A stretch of DNA of 64,000 nucleotides from MGIIb-O2 sp002494975. GTDB taxonomy: Archaea; Thermoplasmatota; Poseidoniia; Poseidoniales; Thalassarchaeaceae. Below, piece after piece: positions 43,361-51,257 of the stretch; positions within the stretch are counted from its first letter, which is position 1, and every line of letters begins with the position of its first letter. The position numbers and the translations under genes were made by a program. Where the stretch lies: contig JAOMRN010000003.1 in assembly GCA_028355015.1 (NCBI GenBank), positions 62,001 through 126,000 on the forward strand. The letters run 5' to 3'. The notes under the pieces are model-generated. The model was not told the origin of the DNA. It was given only the letters and a program-made list of their open reading frames with translations, and ran no database searches.

Positions 43361-45267
43361 GTGATTTCACCACTGATTTCATTTTGTATAGCATATATTT
43401 ATTTTTCTTAATTTTTACTATTGGGATTATTTTTGATAAAATAAGAGGTAAAAAGTGGGCAGAAAGCCTTGAAGATCGTGAGGAGGGATTCACACGATTC
43501 ATCCAAGGCTGGAAACAAAGATTTTATGACTTAAAAAAAAGTTGGAAGATTTTTAGGAAATCAATACTTGCTATAATCGGTTTAACTCTTATAGTTACAG
43601 TTTCAACTATCAGTATTTTTGCAGATGATATTGCAGTCGAACATCCTTACAGGAATTTGCAAGATACAGAAGATCTTTGGTGGATTGATAACGAACCAAG
43701 AAGAGAAGCTCCATTCTCGGAGGCATGCGATTGGCATGAGCAAGGGATTGATTTATTTGGAATAAAAACTAAAGGGTATTCTCGTTATGTACCTGCTGTT
43801 TCAGATCCAGTGATTGATGAAAACGGATCTCTTACACCAATACCCCTAGAAATTATTGAGATTGAATTTATCGAAGATGATTTAGGTTATGATTTGAATA
43901 ATTCTTTGATAATAGTCTATAATGAAACCACATTTTTTGTGACGGACGAAGCGTTAAACATTACTAGTTCAAAAATATGGGTCACTTATGAATTTCAGAA
44001 TAATGACATGCATCATTGGTGGTTACCTGATGGTTATGATGTATGTATTATGGGTACCACAAATACCGGGCAAGATTTGTTTAGTAAGATATTATATGGT
44101 TCCCGTATTTCACTAAAAATAGGTATTACCGTTGCGTTCTTAACTGTTGCATTGGGTACAATTGTTGGAAGCATAAGTGGGTATTATGGCGGAGTTATTG
44201 ACGAAGTAATCATGCGAATTACTGATGTATTCTTTGCAGTGCCTGGCTTGATTTTAGCAATGGCTTTTGTCGCCGCATTACAGAATACTACAAGCCTAAC
44301 AATCGCGATGTCCACCGCAGCATTTTTATTGTTATTTTTTAATATTCTTTCTACAAGAAACGTAATTTCTGAATTAATTACAGGAGAAGGAACCGATCGA
44401 AATTTAATGTTTAAAATAAAAAATAAATTGGCGTCACAGTCTGATTTAGAAAATAAAGTTTTTAATTTCAAAAACTCAATACTTGAAATCGCGTTATTTT
44501 TATTGCGCTTCAGAGGAGTTTTATTAGTAGGTTTAACATTAATTTTCTTAGGGAGTTTTTGGCCAGAATTATGGTCAAATAATACTGACGTGAAGTTAGT
44601 TAAATCATTAACTTTAGTTGCGATTTTCACCCTATATGTGGTAATAACAATCTTGGATAAAACATTAAATGAAGGTGTACCTAGTAAATTGATTTCAAAG
44701 AGAATCTCTGAATCATTTGATTTTGGGAATCCTTATCGATTCTTAGCATTAAGGACGATTCTGATATTCATTTCAGTCGTTTTGTTAATTTTTGTAACTA
44801 AATCCAGTGATTCCGATTTTATTCTGATTAAGGACTTTGATAGATTATGGAAAATTCAGGCTGCATTAATATTAACTGGTTGGCCTGGTTATGCAAGACT
44901 GATCCGAGGTCAAGTCTTGTACATCAGAGAGATGACGTTTGTAGAGGCAGCAAAATCTGTGGGAGCCCCTGATGGAAGAATAATGTTCAGGCATATATTA
45001 CCGAGTGCTTGGGCCCCGTTGTTGGTTGCTTTTACACTTGATGTAGGTGGTACAATATTATCTGCATCTGGTTTATCTTTCATAGGCCTCGGTGCTGAAC
45101 CGGGGACTGCAGAATGGGGTATTCTGGTTTCTGATGGCCGTAGATTTTTCCCCAATTCCTGGTGGTTAGTGACATTCCCTGGTTTGGCGATTTTACTCAC
45201 AACTCTTGGTTTCAATTTGCTCGGAGATGGATTAAGAGATATAGTAGATCCGAAAAATAAGAGGTGA
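43357..45267 (+). CDS. dppC: Peptide ABC transporter permease DppC with ~180-residue membrane insertion
   Basis: The 636-residue protein is about twice the usual DppC length (about 300). The core is intact: N-terminal membrane helix, GTTNTGQDLFSKILYGSRISLKIG, FAVPGLILAMAFVAAL, and the coupling loop GWPGYARLIRGQVLYIREMTFVEAAKSVGAPDGRIMFRHILP (about 508-549). Between the helix near 309-321 and the rejoining ALILTGWPG near 503 lies an insertion of about 180 residues with two to four extra membrane helices. There are also a 60-residue N-terminal extension with an additional helix and a 130-residue outer loop. Reading frame and motifs are continuous, so it is probably real rather than an assembly artefact. 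Confidence 0.88.
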   Translation: MSDFTTDFILYSIYLFFLIFTIGIIFDKIRGKKWAESLEDREEGFTRFIQGWKQRFYDLKKSWKIFRKSILAIIGLTLIVTVSTISIFADDIAVEHPYRNLQDTEDLWWIDNEPRREAPFSEACDWHEQGIDLFGIKTKGYSRYVPAVSDPVIDENGSLTPIPLEIIEIEFIEDDLGYDLNNSLIIVYNETTFFVTDEALNITSSKIWVTYEFQNNDMHHWWLPDGYDVCIMGTTNTGQDLFSKILYGSRISLKIGITVAFLTVALGTIVGSISGYYGGVIDEVIMRITDVFFAVPGLILAMAFVAALQNTTSLTIAMSTAAFLLLFFNILSTRNVISELITGEGTDRNLMFKIKNKLASQSDLENKVFNFKNSILEIALFLLRFRGVLLVGLTLIFLGSFWPELWSNNTDVKLVKSLTLVAIFTLYVVITILDKTLNEGVPSKLISKRISESFDFGNPYRFLALRTILIFISVVLLIFVTKSSDSDFILIKDFDRLWKIQAALILTGWPGYARLIRGQVLYIREMTFVEAAKSVGAPDGRIMFRHILPSAWAPLLVAFTLDVGGTILSASGLSFIGLGAEPGTAEWGILVSDGRRFFPNSWWLVTFPGLAILLTTLGFNLLGDGLRDIVDPKNKR

Positions 45268-45271
45268 TTTT

Positions 45272-47227
45272 GTGTCTGAAAATTCGTTATTAAAAATTCA
45301 AAATCTCAAAGTCCATTTCGACACACTTGAAGGCCCAGTTGAGGCTTTACATGATGTAAATCTTGAAGTTAAAAAGGGTCAAATAATGGGTGTCGTAGGG
45401 GAATCAGGATGTGGTAAGTCGGTTACCTCATTGACCAGTATTGGATTAGCCACTTGTATCGTTGATGAAGGAAGTATCAAGTATGATGGTAAGGAAATGA
45501 TTTTTCATGAAAGTGATAAAAATAATTCTCTTGTATTTCTTAGTAACATATTACCCTACATCGCAGTTTTAATTTTCTTCCCTGTAGGTTTTGTTTATCT
45601 AATGCCTTTTATGAATGATCCACTACTAGGTTTCCAAATCATAATGTTAGGCTTTGGATTGATTATTATTTCTCTTATTATCAAATATTTTATTTACTCC
45701 GATTTAAGAGAACATGAGAAATTTATGAGATTTATTAGAGGTAATGAAATAAGTATGATTTTCCAAGAGCCAATGACTGCGTTAAACCCCCTATACACAG
45801 TTGAAAAGCAGATTTATGAGGTTATGAAGACCCATAACCGTTTAGTAGACTCTAGATTATCTCAATATGATAGAATTTTTTCTTCATTAAAGTCCCCATT
45901 TAGATTTATGTATAATTGGATTTTATCTGATCGTTTTTCATCAATATTTTTCTTAATTCTTCTATTAACTTATCTTATAACTTCATGTATGGGACCAAAC
46001 CTAATTTCTTCATGGGGGACTCGCTTTGCCGTAATATTCTACGCTTCTGCCGAGGTATCAATATCATGCACTAATTATACGGATGAATTAATTTCTTATT
46101 GCTTTTTATTGATTCCTTTTGGTATACTAAGAGCCTCAATAAAATCCTCGATGGATAGAAAAGAAGACTTCAGAAAGATGTTGGTGTCAATTCCATATGT
46201 ATCTGTCATATTATTATTGATTCTATGGTATGATAGTAGTCTTTTTTTGGGTGATTTATGGCATGAAGAATTAGAAATTTCTGACAACAATTGGGTCCAT
46301 TCGGCGTTTATGATTGCTTTCTATTTCCCTATCATTTCATCACTCTTTGTTGATTTCTCTAGGCTTGAAGAAGTTCATAGATTTTTGATAATTAGATCAA
46401 TACCTTTTACATTTACTCTAGCACTAACTTATGCAATACTTCTGTGGACTCCTAATCAGGTCGTTGGAACCATCGTTGCTTTGGTGATGGTAATATCGAT
46501 ACCAGGTATGATATTGATTGATTACTTACAACTTGACCCTGCTCATAGAGGACAAGTAGTAAAGATTCTTGAAGATGTCCAGATACCTAATCCTGGGGCG
46601 GTTATTACAATGTATCCTCATGAGTTATCTGGAGGGATGCGTCAAAGAGTTATGATTGCTATGATGATGTCCTGTGAGCCCAAATTACTGATTGCAGATG
46701 AACCAACTACTGCACTTGATGTCACGATACAGGCTCAAATTCTTCACTTAATGCGTGATCTTCGAGATAGAAAGGGCACTTCGATAATGCTGATTACTCA
46801 TGACCTTGGAGTTATAGCTGAATTATGCGACTCAGTATCAGTGATGTATGCGGGATCAGTTGTTGAGACAGGAACTATTGAAGACATACTTGCAAATCCA
46901 AGGATGCCATATACAATCGGACTTCTACATAGTATACCCAAGATTGTACACTCGGATGAACGCGAGGGGCGCACAAGTCTCCCGATAATTCCTGGTCAAG
47001 TTCCAGATCCAAATACTCACTTTGACGGTTGCCGTTTCCATCCAAGATGTCCATTTGCAGACGATCTCTGTCGCTCAATTAGGCCAGAAATGATTGAAGT
47101 TAGCGAAGGGCATTATGCTGCTTGCCATCATACTGATTTAACTATCATTTCTGAAGATGTAGAGTCTTCTTTTGATATATTTTCTAAGGAATTCGAAGGC
47201 GTGGGAGGTGAGGTAATTGTCAGATAG
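45272..47227 (+). CDS. dppD: Peptide ABC transporter ATPase DppD with two membrane insertions inside the nucleotide-binding domain
   Basis: The 651-residue protein is twice normal DppD length. Walker A GESGCGKS (43-50), Q-loop MIFQEPMTALNP (162-173), signature LSGGMRQRV (452-460), Walker B LLIADEPTTALD and H-loop THDLG are all present, with the C-terminal oligopeptide-transporter domain GCRFHPRCPF. Between Walker A and Q-loop, residues about 78-148 hold two predicted membrane helices; between Q-loop and signature, residues about 190-420 hold six or seven. Normal DppD has none. Both insertions contain no interrupted frame. This would anchor the ATPase in the membrane. GTG start 45272 follows GAGGTG. 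Confidence 0.88.
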   Translation: MSENSLLKIQNLKVHFDTLEGPVEALHDVNLEVKKGQIMGVVGESGCGKSVTSLTSIGLATCIVDEGSIKYDGKEMIFHESDKNNSLVFLSNILPYIAVLIFFPVGFVYLMPFMNDPLLGFQIIMLGFGLIIISLIIKYFIYSDLREHEKFMRFIRGNEISMIFQEPMTALNPLYTVEKQIYEVMKTHNRLVDSRLSQYDRIFSSLKSPFRFMYNWILSDRFSSIFFLILLLTYLITSCMGPNLISSWGTRFAVIFYASAEVSISCTNYTDELISYCFLLIPFGILRASIKSSMDRKEDFRKMLVSIPYVSVILLLILWYDSSLFLGDLWHEELEISDNNWVHSAFMIAFYFPIISSLFVDFSRLEEVHRFLIIRSIPFTFTLALTYAILLWTPNQVVGTIVALVMVISIPGMILIDYLQLDPAHRGQVVKILEDVQIPNPGAVITMYPHELSGGMRQRVMIAMMMSCEPKLLIADEPTTALDVTIQAQILHLMRDLRDRKGTSIMLITHDLGVIAELCDSVSVMYAGSVVETGTIEDILANPRMPYTIGLLHSIPKIVHSDEREGRTSLPIIPGQVPDPNTHFDGCRFHPRCPFADDLCRSIRPEMIEVSEGHYAACHHTDLTIISEDVESSFDIFSKEFEGVGGEVIVR

Positions 47228-48278
47228 GGAAACTTTAATCGAACTAAATGAAGTCAAAAAATGGTTTCCTATCAAGTCTGGTTTATTATCTCCTGTGAAG
47301 AATTTTGTCCATGCAGTTGATGGAGTAAGTCTTGTTGTAGATAAAGGAGAAACATTGGGTATTGTTGGAGAGTCTGGTTGCGGAAAAACTACACTTGGTA
47401 GACTTATTTTAAGCCTCATACCAATTACATCAGGCTCAATAATTTATGATGGTGTTGAATTAAGAAAAATGAAAAATAAAGATATCAGGAGAAAAATGCA
47501 GATAGTTTTCCAAGATCCCGGCGGTTCAATGAATCCCCGTATGACCGTCAGATCAATAATTTCAGAACCTTTGATCGTCAATGGTTATTCTGATGGTGCT
47601 GAAATGACTAAAAAAGTAGGTGATTTATTAGAATCCGTTGGTTTGAAGAGGAATCATATGACTAGATTCCCTCATGAATTCTCAGGTGGTCAAAAACAGA
47701 GAGTTGCTTTAGCTAGGGCTCTAGCACTTGAACCAGATTTCATCCTTCTAGATGAACCAACTAGCGCATTAGATGTTTCAGTTCAGGCCCAAGTGCTAAA
47801 TTTATTAGATGAGATCCAGAGAGAAAGAGGTCTAACATTTGTTTTCATAACCCATTCTTTGAATGTAGTACATCATATTTCAGATAGAGTTGCAGTCATG
47901 TATCTTGGAAAGATAGTCGAACTAGCAGAAACTGATAATTTATTTGAAAGCCCTGCTCACCCCTATACTCATGCTCTTCTTTCGGCTATCCCTGAACCAA
48001 CAGTTGGTCAAGATAGAAATGAAAGGATAGTTCTAAGCGGAGATGTTCCGAGTCCTGCAGATCCGCCTTCAGGATGTCGTTTCCATACAAGGTGCCCAAT
48101 AGCCAAGATCGGCGTTTGTGATGTAGATGAACCAGAATTAGTGAATATTAATTCGGGACATAAAGTAGCATGTCATTTCCCCTTGGCTCCCGGTGAAAAA
48201 TTACCTTTGATTAACAATGGCATCCCATATGGTATTCACCCCCAGTCTTCAACTAACGCCTCTGATCAAGAGTCCTAA
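47217..48278 (+). CDS. dppF: Peptide ABC transporter ATPase DppF
   Basis: The second ATPase of the transporter is of ordinary size (353 residues) with Walker A GESGCGKT, Q-loop IVFQDPGGSMNPRM, signature FSGGQKQRV, Walker B FILLDEPTSALD and the C-terminal CRFHTRCPIAKIGVC domain. The TTG start is supported by GGAGGTGAGG, and overlaps dppD by 11 bases. Its normal architecture contrasts with its membrane-inserted partner DppD and suggests an asymmetric pair. Confidence 0.93.
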   Translation: MSDRETLIELNEVKKWFPIKSGLLSPVKNFVHAVDGVSLVVDKGETLGIVGESGCGKTTLGRLILSLIPITSGSIIYDGVELRKMKNKDIRRKMQIVFQDPGGSMNPRMTVRSIISEPLIVNGYSDGAEMTKKVGDLLESVGLKRNHMTRFPHEFSGGQKQRVALARALALEPDFILLDEPTSALDVSVQAQVLNLLDEIQRERGLTFVFITHSLNVVHHISDRVAVMYLGKIVELAETDNLFESPAHPYTHALLSAIPEPTVGQDRNERIVLSGDVPSPADPPSGCRFHTRCPIAKIGVCDVDEPELVNINSGHKVACHFPLAPGEKLPLINNGIPYGIHPQSSTNASDQES

Positions 48279-48366
48279 AAAGATTAGAGTTAAACATCTC
48301 TGTGTACAAAGCAGATTGAAATTTACTCCTAGATTAGTCTATGGCTTCAAACCATCCCGCCATGGT

Positions 48367-48720
48367 ATGGAGGGTCCCGAAGAGACATCTAATTCAGTCG
48401 ATTTTATAGATAAGAAATCTCAGCAAGAAGAGTCTCTTTGGAGAATTAAAAAGGCATCCGATTTAAGGAGGCACAAAAGAGTTCAATCTATTGTTGGTCA
48501 ACAGTTTGAAGGTTGGAAAGTCACATTAGGACGTCCATTGTACCTTATTTTTTGTATACTATTTGATGGGCTAATATTAACTGAAATCCCAATTCGTTTA
48601 GGCAGAACTGTCCCTTCATGGATTTTATTTGGAGTAATATTAGGTTATGTCATAATGCTCCAGAAGCAATATTATGACCAATGGTTTGATGTCGATTTAA
48701 CTGGTTTAGATATGAATTAA
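48367..48720 (+). CDS. Small membrane protein downstream of dppF
   Basis: A 117-residue reading frame with a soluble, basic N-terminal half (RIKKASDLRRHKRVQ) and two membrane helices (PLYLIFCILFDGLILTEIPI and VPSWILFGVILGYVIML). ATG 48367 is chosen; a longer frame from 48217 would overlap dppF. No family recognised. It may belong to the dpp operon. Confidence 0.5.
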   Translation: MEGPEETSNSVDFIDKKSQQEESLWRIKKASDLRRHKRVQSIVGQQFEGWKVTLGRPLYLIFCILFDGLILTEIPIRLGRTVPSWILFGVILGYVIMLQKQYYDQWFDVDLTGLDMN

Positions 48721-48739
48721 GGTTAATACTCCAAATTTC

Positions 48740-48826
48740 AAAATATTCATTTGCCTGTTCTAGGATTTAAAAAACATTAACTAATAATTCATTTGCACAT
48801 TTTTCAATAGTTAAAATATTCATTTG
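48740..48826. repeat. Three direct repeats, helically phased, upstream of glnA
   Basis: The motif AWAATTCATTTG-like occurs three times: AAATATTCATTTG ending at 48753, TAATAATTCATTTG ending at 48795, and AAATATTCATTTG ending at 48826. The spacings are 42 and 31 bases, close to four and three turns of the DNA helix. They end about 70 bases before the glnA TATA box, the usual place for activator or repressor sites. Likely binding sites for a nitrogen regulator; inferred. Confidence 0.45.
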
Positions 48827-48890
48827 AACAATTATCTCTAATTTGAATGGGTATTAGTTCTAATATGTGCTCGATAACTTTCCAATCGAA

Positions 48891-48898
48891 CATATAAT
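48891..48898 (+). promoter_or_regulatory. TATA-like box of glnA
   Basis: CATATAATA centred about 29 bases before the glnA ATG, in AT-rich DNA, consistent with an archaeal promoter and a transcript beginning close to the start codon. No ribosome site precedes the ATG. Confidence 0.5.
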
Positions 48899-48923
48899 AA
48901 ACCTCATTGTCAGACGGTAACTT

Positions 48924-49934
48924 ATGGCAGATAAAGCAAAATTAGAGTACATATGGCTAGACGGATATAATCCTACACAGAATATGAGGAGTAAAACAAT
49001 GGTGAGAAATAATTTTTCGGGCAAACTTGAAGATTGCCCTATTTGGAATTTCGATGGTAGTTCTACCAAGCAAGCAGAAGGTGGTTCGTCAGACTGTTTA
49101 TTGAAGCCGGTTGCAATATTTCCAGATCCAATGAGAGATAATGGATATCTGGTTATGACTGAGGTCTTGAATCCCGATTCTACACCACATGTATCTAATG
49201 GTAGGGCAACAATCGATGATAATGATAATGATTTTTGGTTCGGCTTTGAACAAGAATATTTCATTATGGATGTGGAAACTCAACTACCGTTAGGCTTCCC
49301 ATTAGGTGGATACCCTGGGCCTCAGGGTCTCTATTATTGCTCAGTTGGGGGTAAAAATACACATGGCCGAGCATTTGTAGAAGAGCATGCTGATTTATGT
49401 ATTGCAGCAGGTATAAATTTCGAAGGAATCAATCAAGAAGTTGCATGTGGGCAGTGGGAATTCCAATTATTTGCTAAAGGAGCTAAAGCAGCTGGAGATG
49501 AATTATGGGTTGCTCGATATCTTTTAGATAGACTAACGGAAAATTATGGATATTATATTGAATATCATCCTAAACCAATAAAGGGCGATTGGAATGGATC
49601 GGGTATGCATGCTAATTTTTCAGATGCGAAATTACGTGATAGTGGAGACGAAGCAGTATTCCATAAAGTATGCAAAGCATTTGGCGAAAATATCAAGAGG
49701 CATATGGATGTTTACGGTGCTCATAATGAATTACGTCTTACTGGGCTTCATGAAACACAATCTATTGATCAATTCTCTTACGGAGTTTCAGATAGAGGGG
49801 CTTCAATCAGAATCCCTATTACAACAGTAGAAGATGGCTGGAAAGGGCGCCTTGAAGACAGACGCCCTGCATCTAATGGGGACCCTTACAAGATTGCCTC
49901 AGCCATAGTTAAAACTACAAAATCTACGTATTGA
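48924..49934 (+). CDS. glnA: Glutamine synthetase, type II (GSII)
   Basis: GS assimilates ammonia into glutamine. The 336-residue length and motifs are those of GSII, the form common in eukaryotes and some bacteria, rather than the ~450-residue GSI usual in archaea: PIWNFDGSSTKQAEG, GFEQEYF, GPQGLYYCSVGG, NQEVACGQWEFQ, NGSGMHANFS and the C-terminal SIRIP/RRPASNGDPY. Metal-binding glutamates and the NGSGMH loop are intact. Presence of GSII in an archaeon suggests gene transfer from bacteria. Convergent with the D-amino-acid oxidase gene, overlapping it by 11 bases. Confidence 0.93.
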   Translation: MADKAKLEYIWLDGYNPTQNMRSKTMVRNNFSGKLEDCPIWNFDGSSTKQAEGGSSDCLLKPVAIFPDPMRDNGYLVMTEVLNPDSTPHVSNGRATIDDNDNDFWFGFEQEYFIMDVETQLPLGFPLGGYPGPQGLYYCSVGGKNTHGRAFVEEHADLCIAAGINFEGINQEVACGQWEFQLFAKGAKAAGDELWVARYLLDRLTENYGYYIEYHPKPIKGDWNGSGMHANFSDAKLRDSGDEAVFHKVCKAFGENIKRHMDVYGAHNELRLTGLHETQSIDQFSYGVSDRGASIRIPITTVEDGWKGRLEDRRPASNGDPYKIASAIVKTTKSTY

Positions 49935-50859
49935 TTTTTAATAATCTAACTACTTCATCGGCACAACCCCAAGATAGAGTAACTCCTGCTCCTCCGTGGC
50001 CATAATTATGAATTATAATTTTGTTACTAATGATTTCTTTTTCCAGTCTAAGTTCATAACGTGATGGCCTTAAACCAACAGCTACCCCTATGATTTTGTT
50101 TCGATCTAATTCCGGCCATAATGCTTCACATTTGGAAAGAATATAATCTGTATCATTATCCCGAATTGTTTCGTCCCAATCGCCTTTTTGTGCAGTTCCT
50201 CCTAGGACCGTAAAATCTCTTCTTGGTATGGTATAAGTGAGTGTTTCAGGTTGTTGATCAAAGCGCCCAAAACCTGGGTCTTGTTTGATATAGATTACTT
50301 GTCCTCTTACTGGTATTACTTTTTCGTCAGAGCAAAATTCTCTAGCACCTAGTCCAGAACAATTCACAATTAGATCTCCAGATACATCTTTAATCGAATC
50401 AAATTTTTGTAATTCTAGCGTGCCTCCTAGTTTTTTAAATTTATTTAATAACCATGGCATGTAAGAATTCATTTCAATAACAGGTGCTTCCATTTCCCAA
50501 CCAAATTTATATTCTCCAATTATCTCATCTTCATCTAGAATTCTAAAATATGGGAGCCCAAAGCTCCACCCCGGTGGTTCACATATTTCGTCAAGATATT
50601 CTCTACCTTTTCGCAAAGTTATACATTCGACTCCCTCAAAATTCTTCAATCTCAGTAATTCATCGAATGTTTCTGATGCCCATCTATTAGTTTTCTCTAC
50701 TGGCTCTACAAGAAATGGATACCACCATGCTGCGGCAACATCTGATACTGTATTTGGACTTACATCTTCAGTCATTATCTTAACTTTCCAACCCTCTTCT
50801 AGTAGCCTAATCCCTGTGGTTAAACCAGAAACTCCTGCGCCAACGACTGTGATTTCCAT
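49924..50859 (-). CDS. FAD-dependent D-amino acid oxidase-like protein
   Basis: The 311-residue protein opens with the dinucleotide-binding motif VVGAGVSGLTTGIRLLEEG and has VAAAWWYPFLVEP and the late RPSRYELRLE and NYGHGGAGVTLSWGCADEV, signatures of D-amino-acid oxidases (DAAO/DASPO). It oxidises D-amino acids to keto acids, releasing ammonia and hydrogen peroxide. Ammonia could be captured by the adjacent glutamine synthetase, a functional link inferred from position. No signal peptide. Confidence 0.85.
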   Translation of the reverse strand: MEITVVGAGVSGLTTGIRLLEEGWKVKIMTEDVSPNTVSDVAAAWWYPFLVEPVEKTNRWASETFDELLRLKNFEGVECITLRKGREYLDEICEPPGWSFGLPYFRILDEDEIIGEYKFGWEMEAPVIEMNSYMPWLLNKFKKLGGTLELQKFDSIKDVSGDLIVNCSGLGAREFCSDEKVIPVRGQVIYIKQDPGFGRFDQQPETLTYTIPRRDFTVLGGTAQKGDWDETIRDNDTDYILSKCEALWPELDRNKIIGVAVGLRPSRYELRLEKEIISNKIIIHNYGHGGAGVTLSWGCADEVVRLLKINT

Positions 50860-50912
50860 AAATTGCGATAAAGGTACAGTAAATCATTTACTCGGTATGC
50901 CAACCGTCTTCA

Positions 50913-51131
50913 ATGAGACCCATACTCGTGCTCAATGGTGAGAAGTTGCCCAAAGTCAAGAAACCCAAGAAAGGTTGGTTTCGTCCTGAGAAAAAGAAGC
51001 CACGCAGAGGCCCTGTGGTGCCACCCAGTGAGAGAGGTCTCCCGCCATGTCCTGCATGTGGTGAATGGAGTATGCAGAAAGATGGAACTAGGAAGGAGTT
51101 ATACTGTGGCTCATGTGGTGCAATAGTTTAG
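50913..51131 (+). CDS. Small zinc-ribbon protein
   Basis: A 72-residue protein with a lysine/proline-rich, strongly basic N-terminal half and a C-terminal rubredoxin-like ribbon CPACGEWSMQKDGTRKELYCGSCG, four cysteines for one zinc. Basic plus zinc-ribbon composition suggests nucleic-acid or ribosome binding, but the family was not recognised. It starts 53 bases from the divergent oxidase gene. Confidence 0.65.
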   Translation: MRPILVLNGEKLPKVKKPKKGWFRPEKKKPRRGPVVPPSERGLPPCPACGEWSMQKDGTRKELYCGSCGAIV

Positions 51132-51203
51132 TAATATTAAATCACAAATCCAATATGCTAGTACTCCTCGCATGAATCGTCGCAGTGATGAGGAACCGCA
51201 CCG

Positions 51204-51218
51204 GACACCTAGGGTGTC
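51204..51218. promoter_or_regulatory. Inverted repeat GACACC-tag-GGTGTC upstream of the PrsW-like gene
   Basis: A perfect 6-bp inverted repeat 40 bases before the PrsW-like start, resembling the element before the ABC operon at 7425. Surrounding DNA is GC-richer than average and also encodes a short overlapping reading frame of uncertain reality. Possible operator or RNA hairpin. Confidence 0.3.
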
Positions 51219-51257
51219 GCGAGTGATGGGCGATCTGAGCGACACTAAGGTGAGAAA

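Noticed and set aside
45272..47227. dppD insertion as an insertion sequence or assembly chimera
   Set aside because: No terminal repeats, target duplications or frame breaks; both insertions keep the frame and resume exactly at family motifs.
48740..48826. CRISPR array
   Set aside because: Only three short repeats with unequal spacing and no cas genes; better explained as operator sites.
51185..51238. Possible C/D guide RNA (GTGATGA, GTGATGG and CTGA boxes) upstream of the PrsW-like gene
   Set aside because: No D' box at the required position and the spacing before D is too short for a standard guide; the boxes are likely coincidental.
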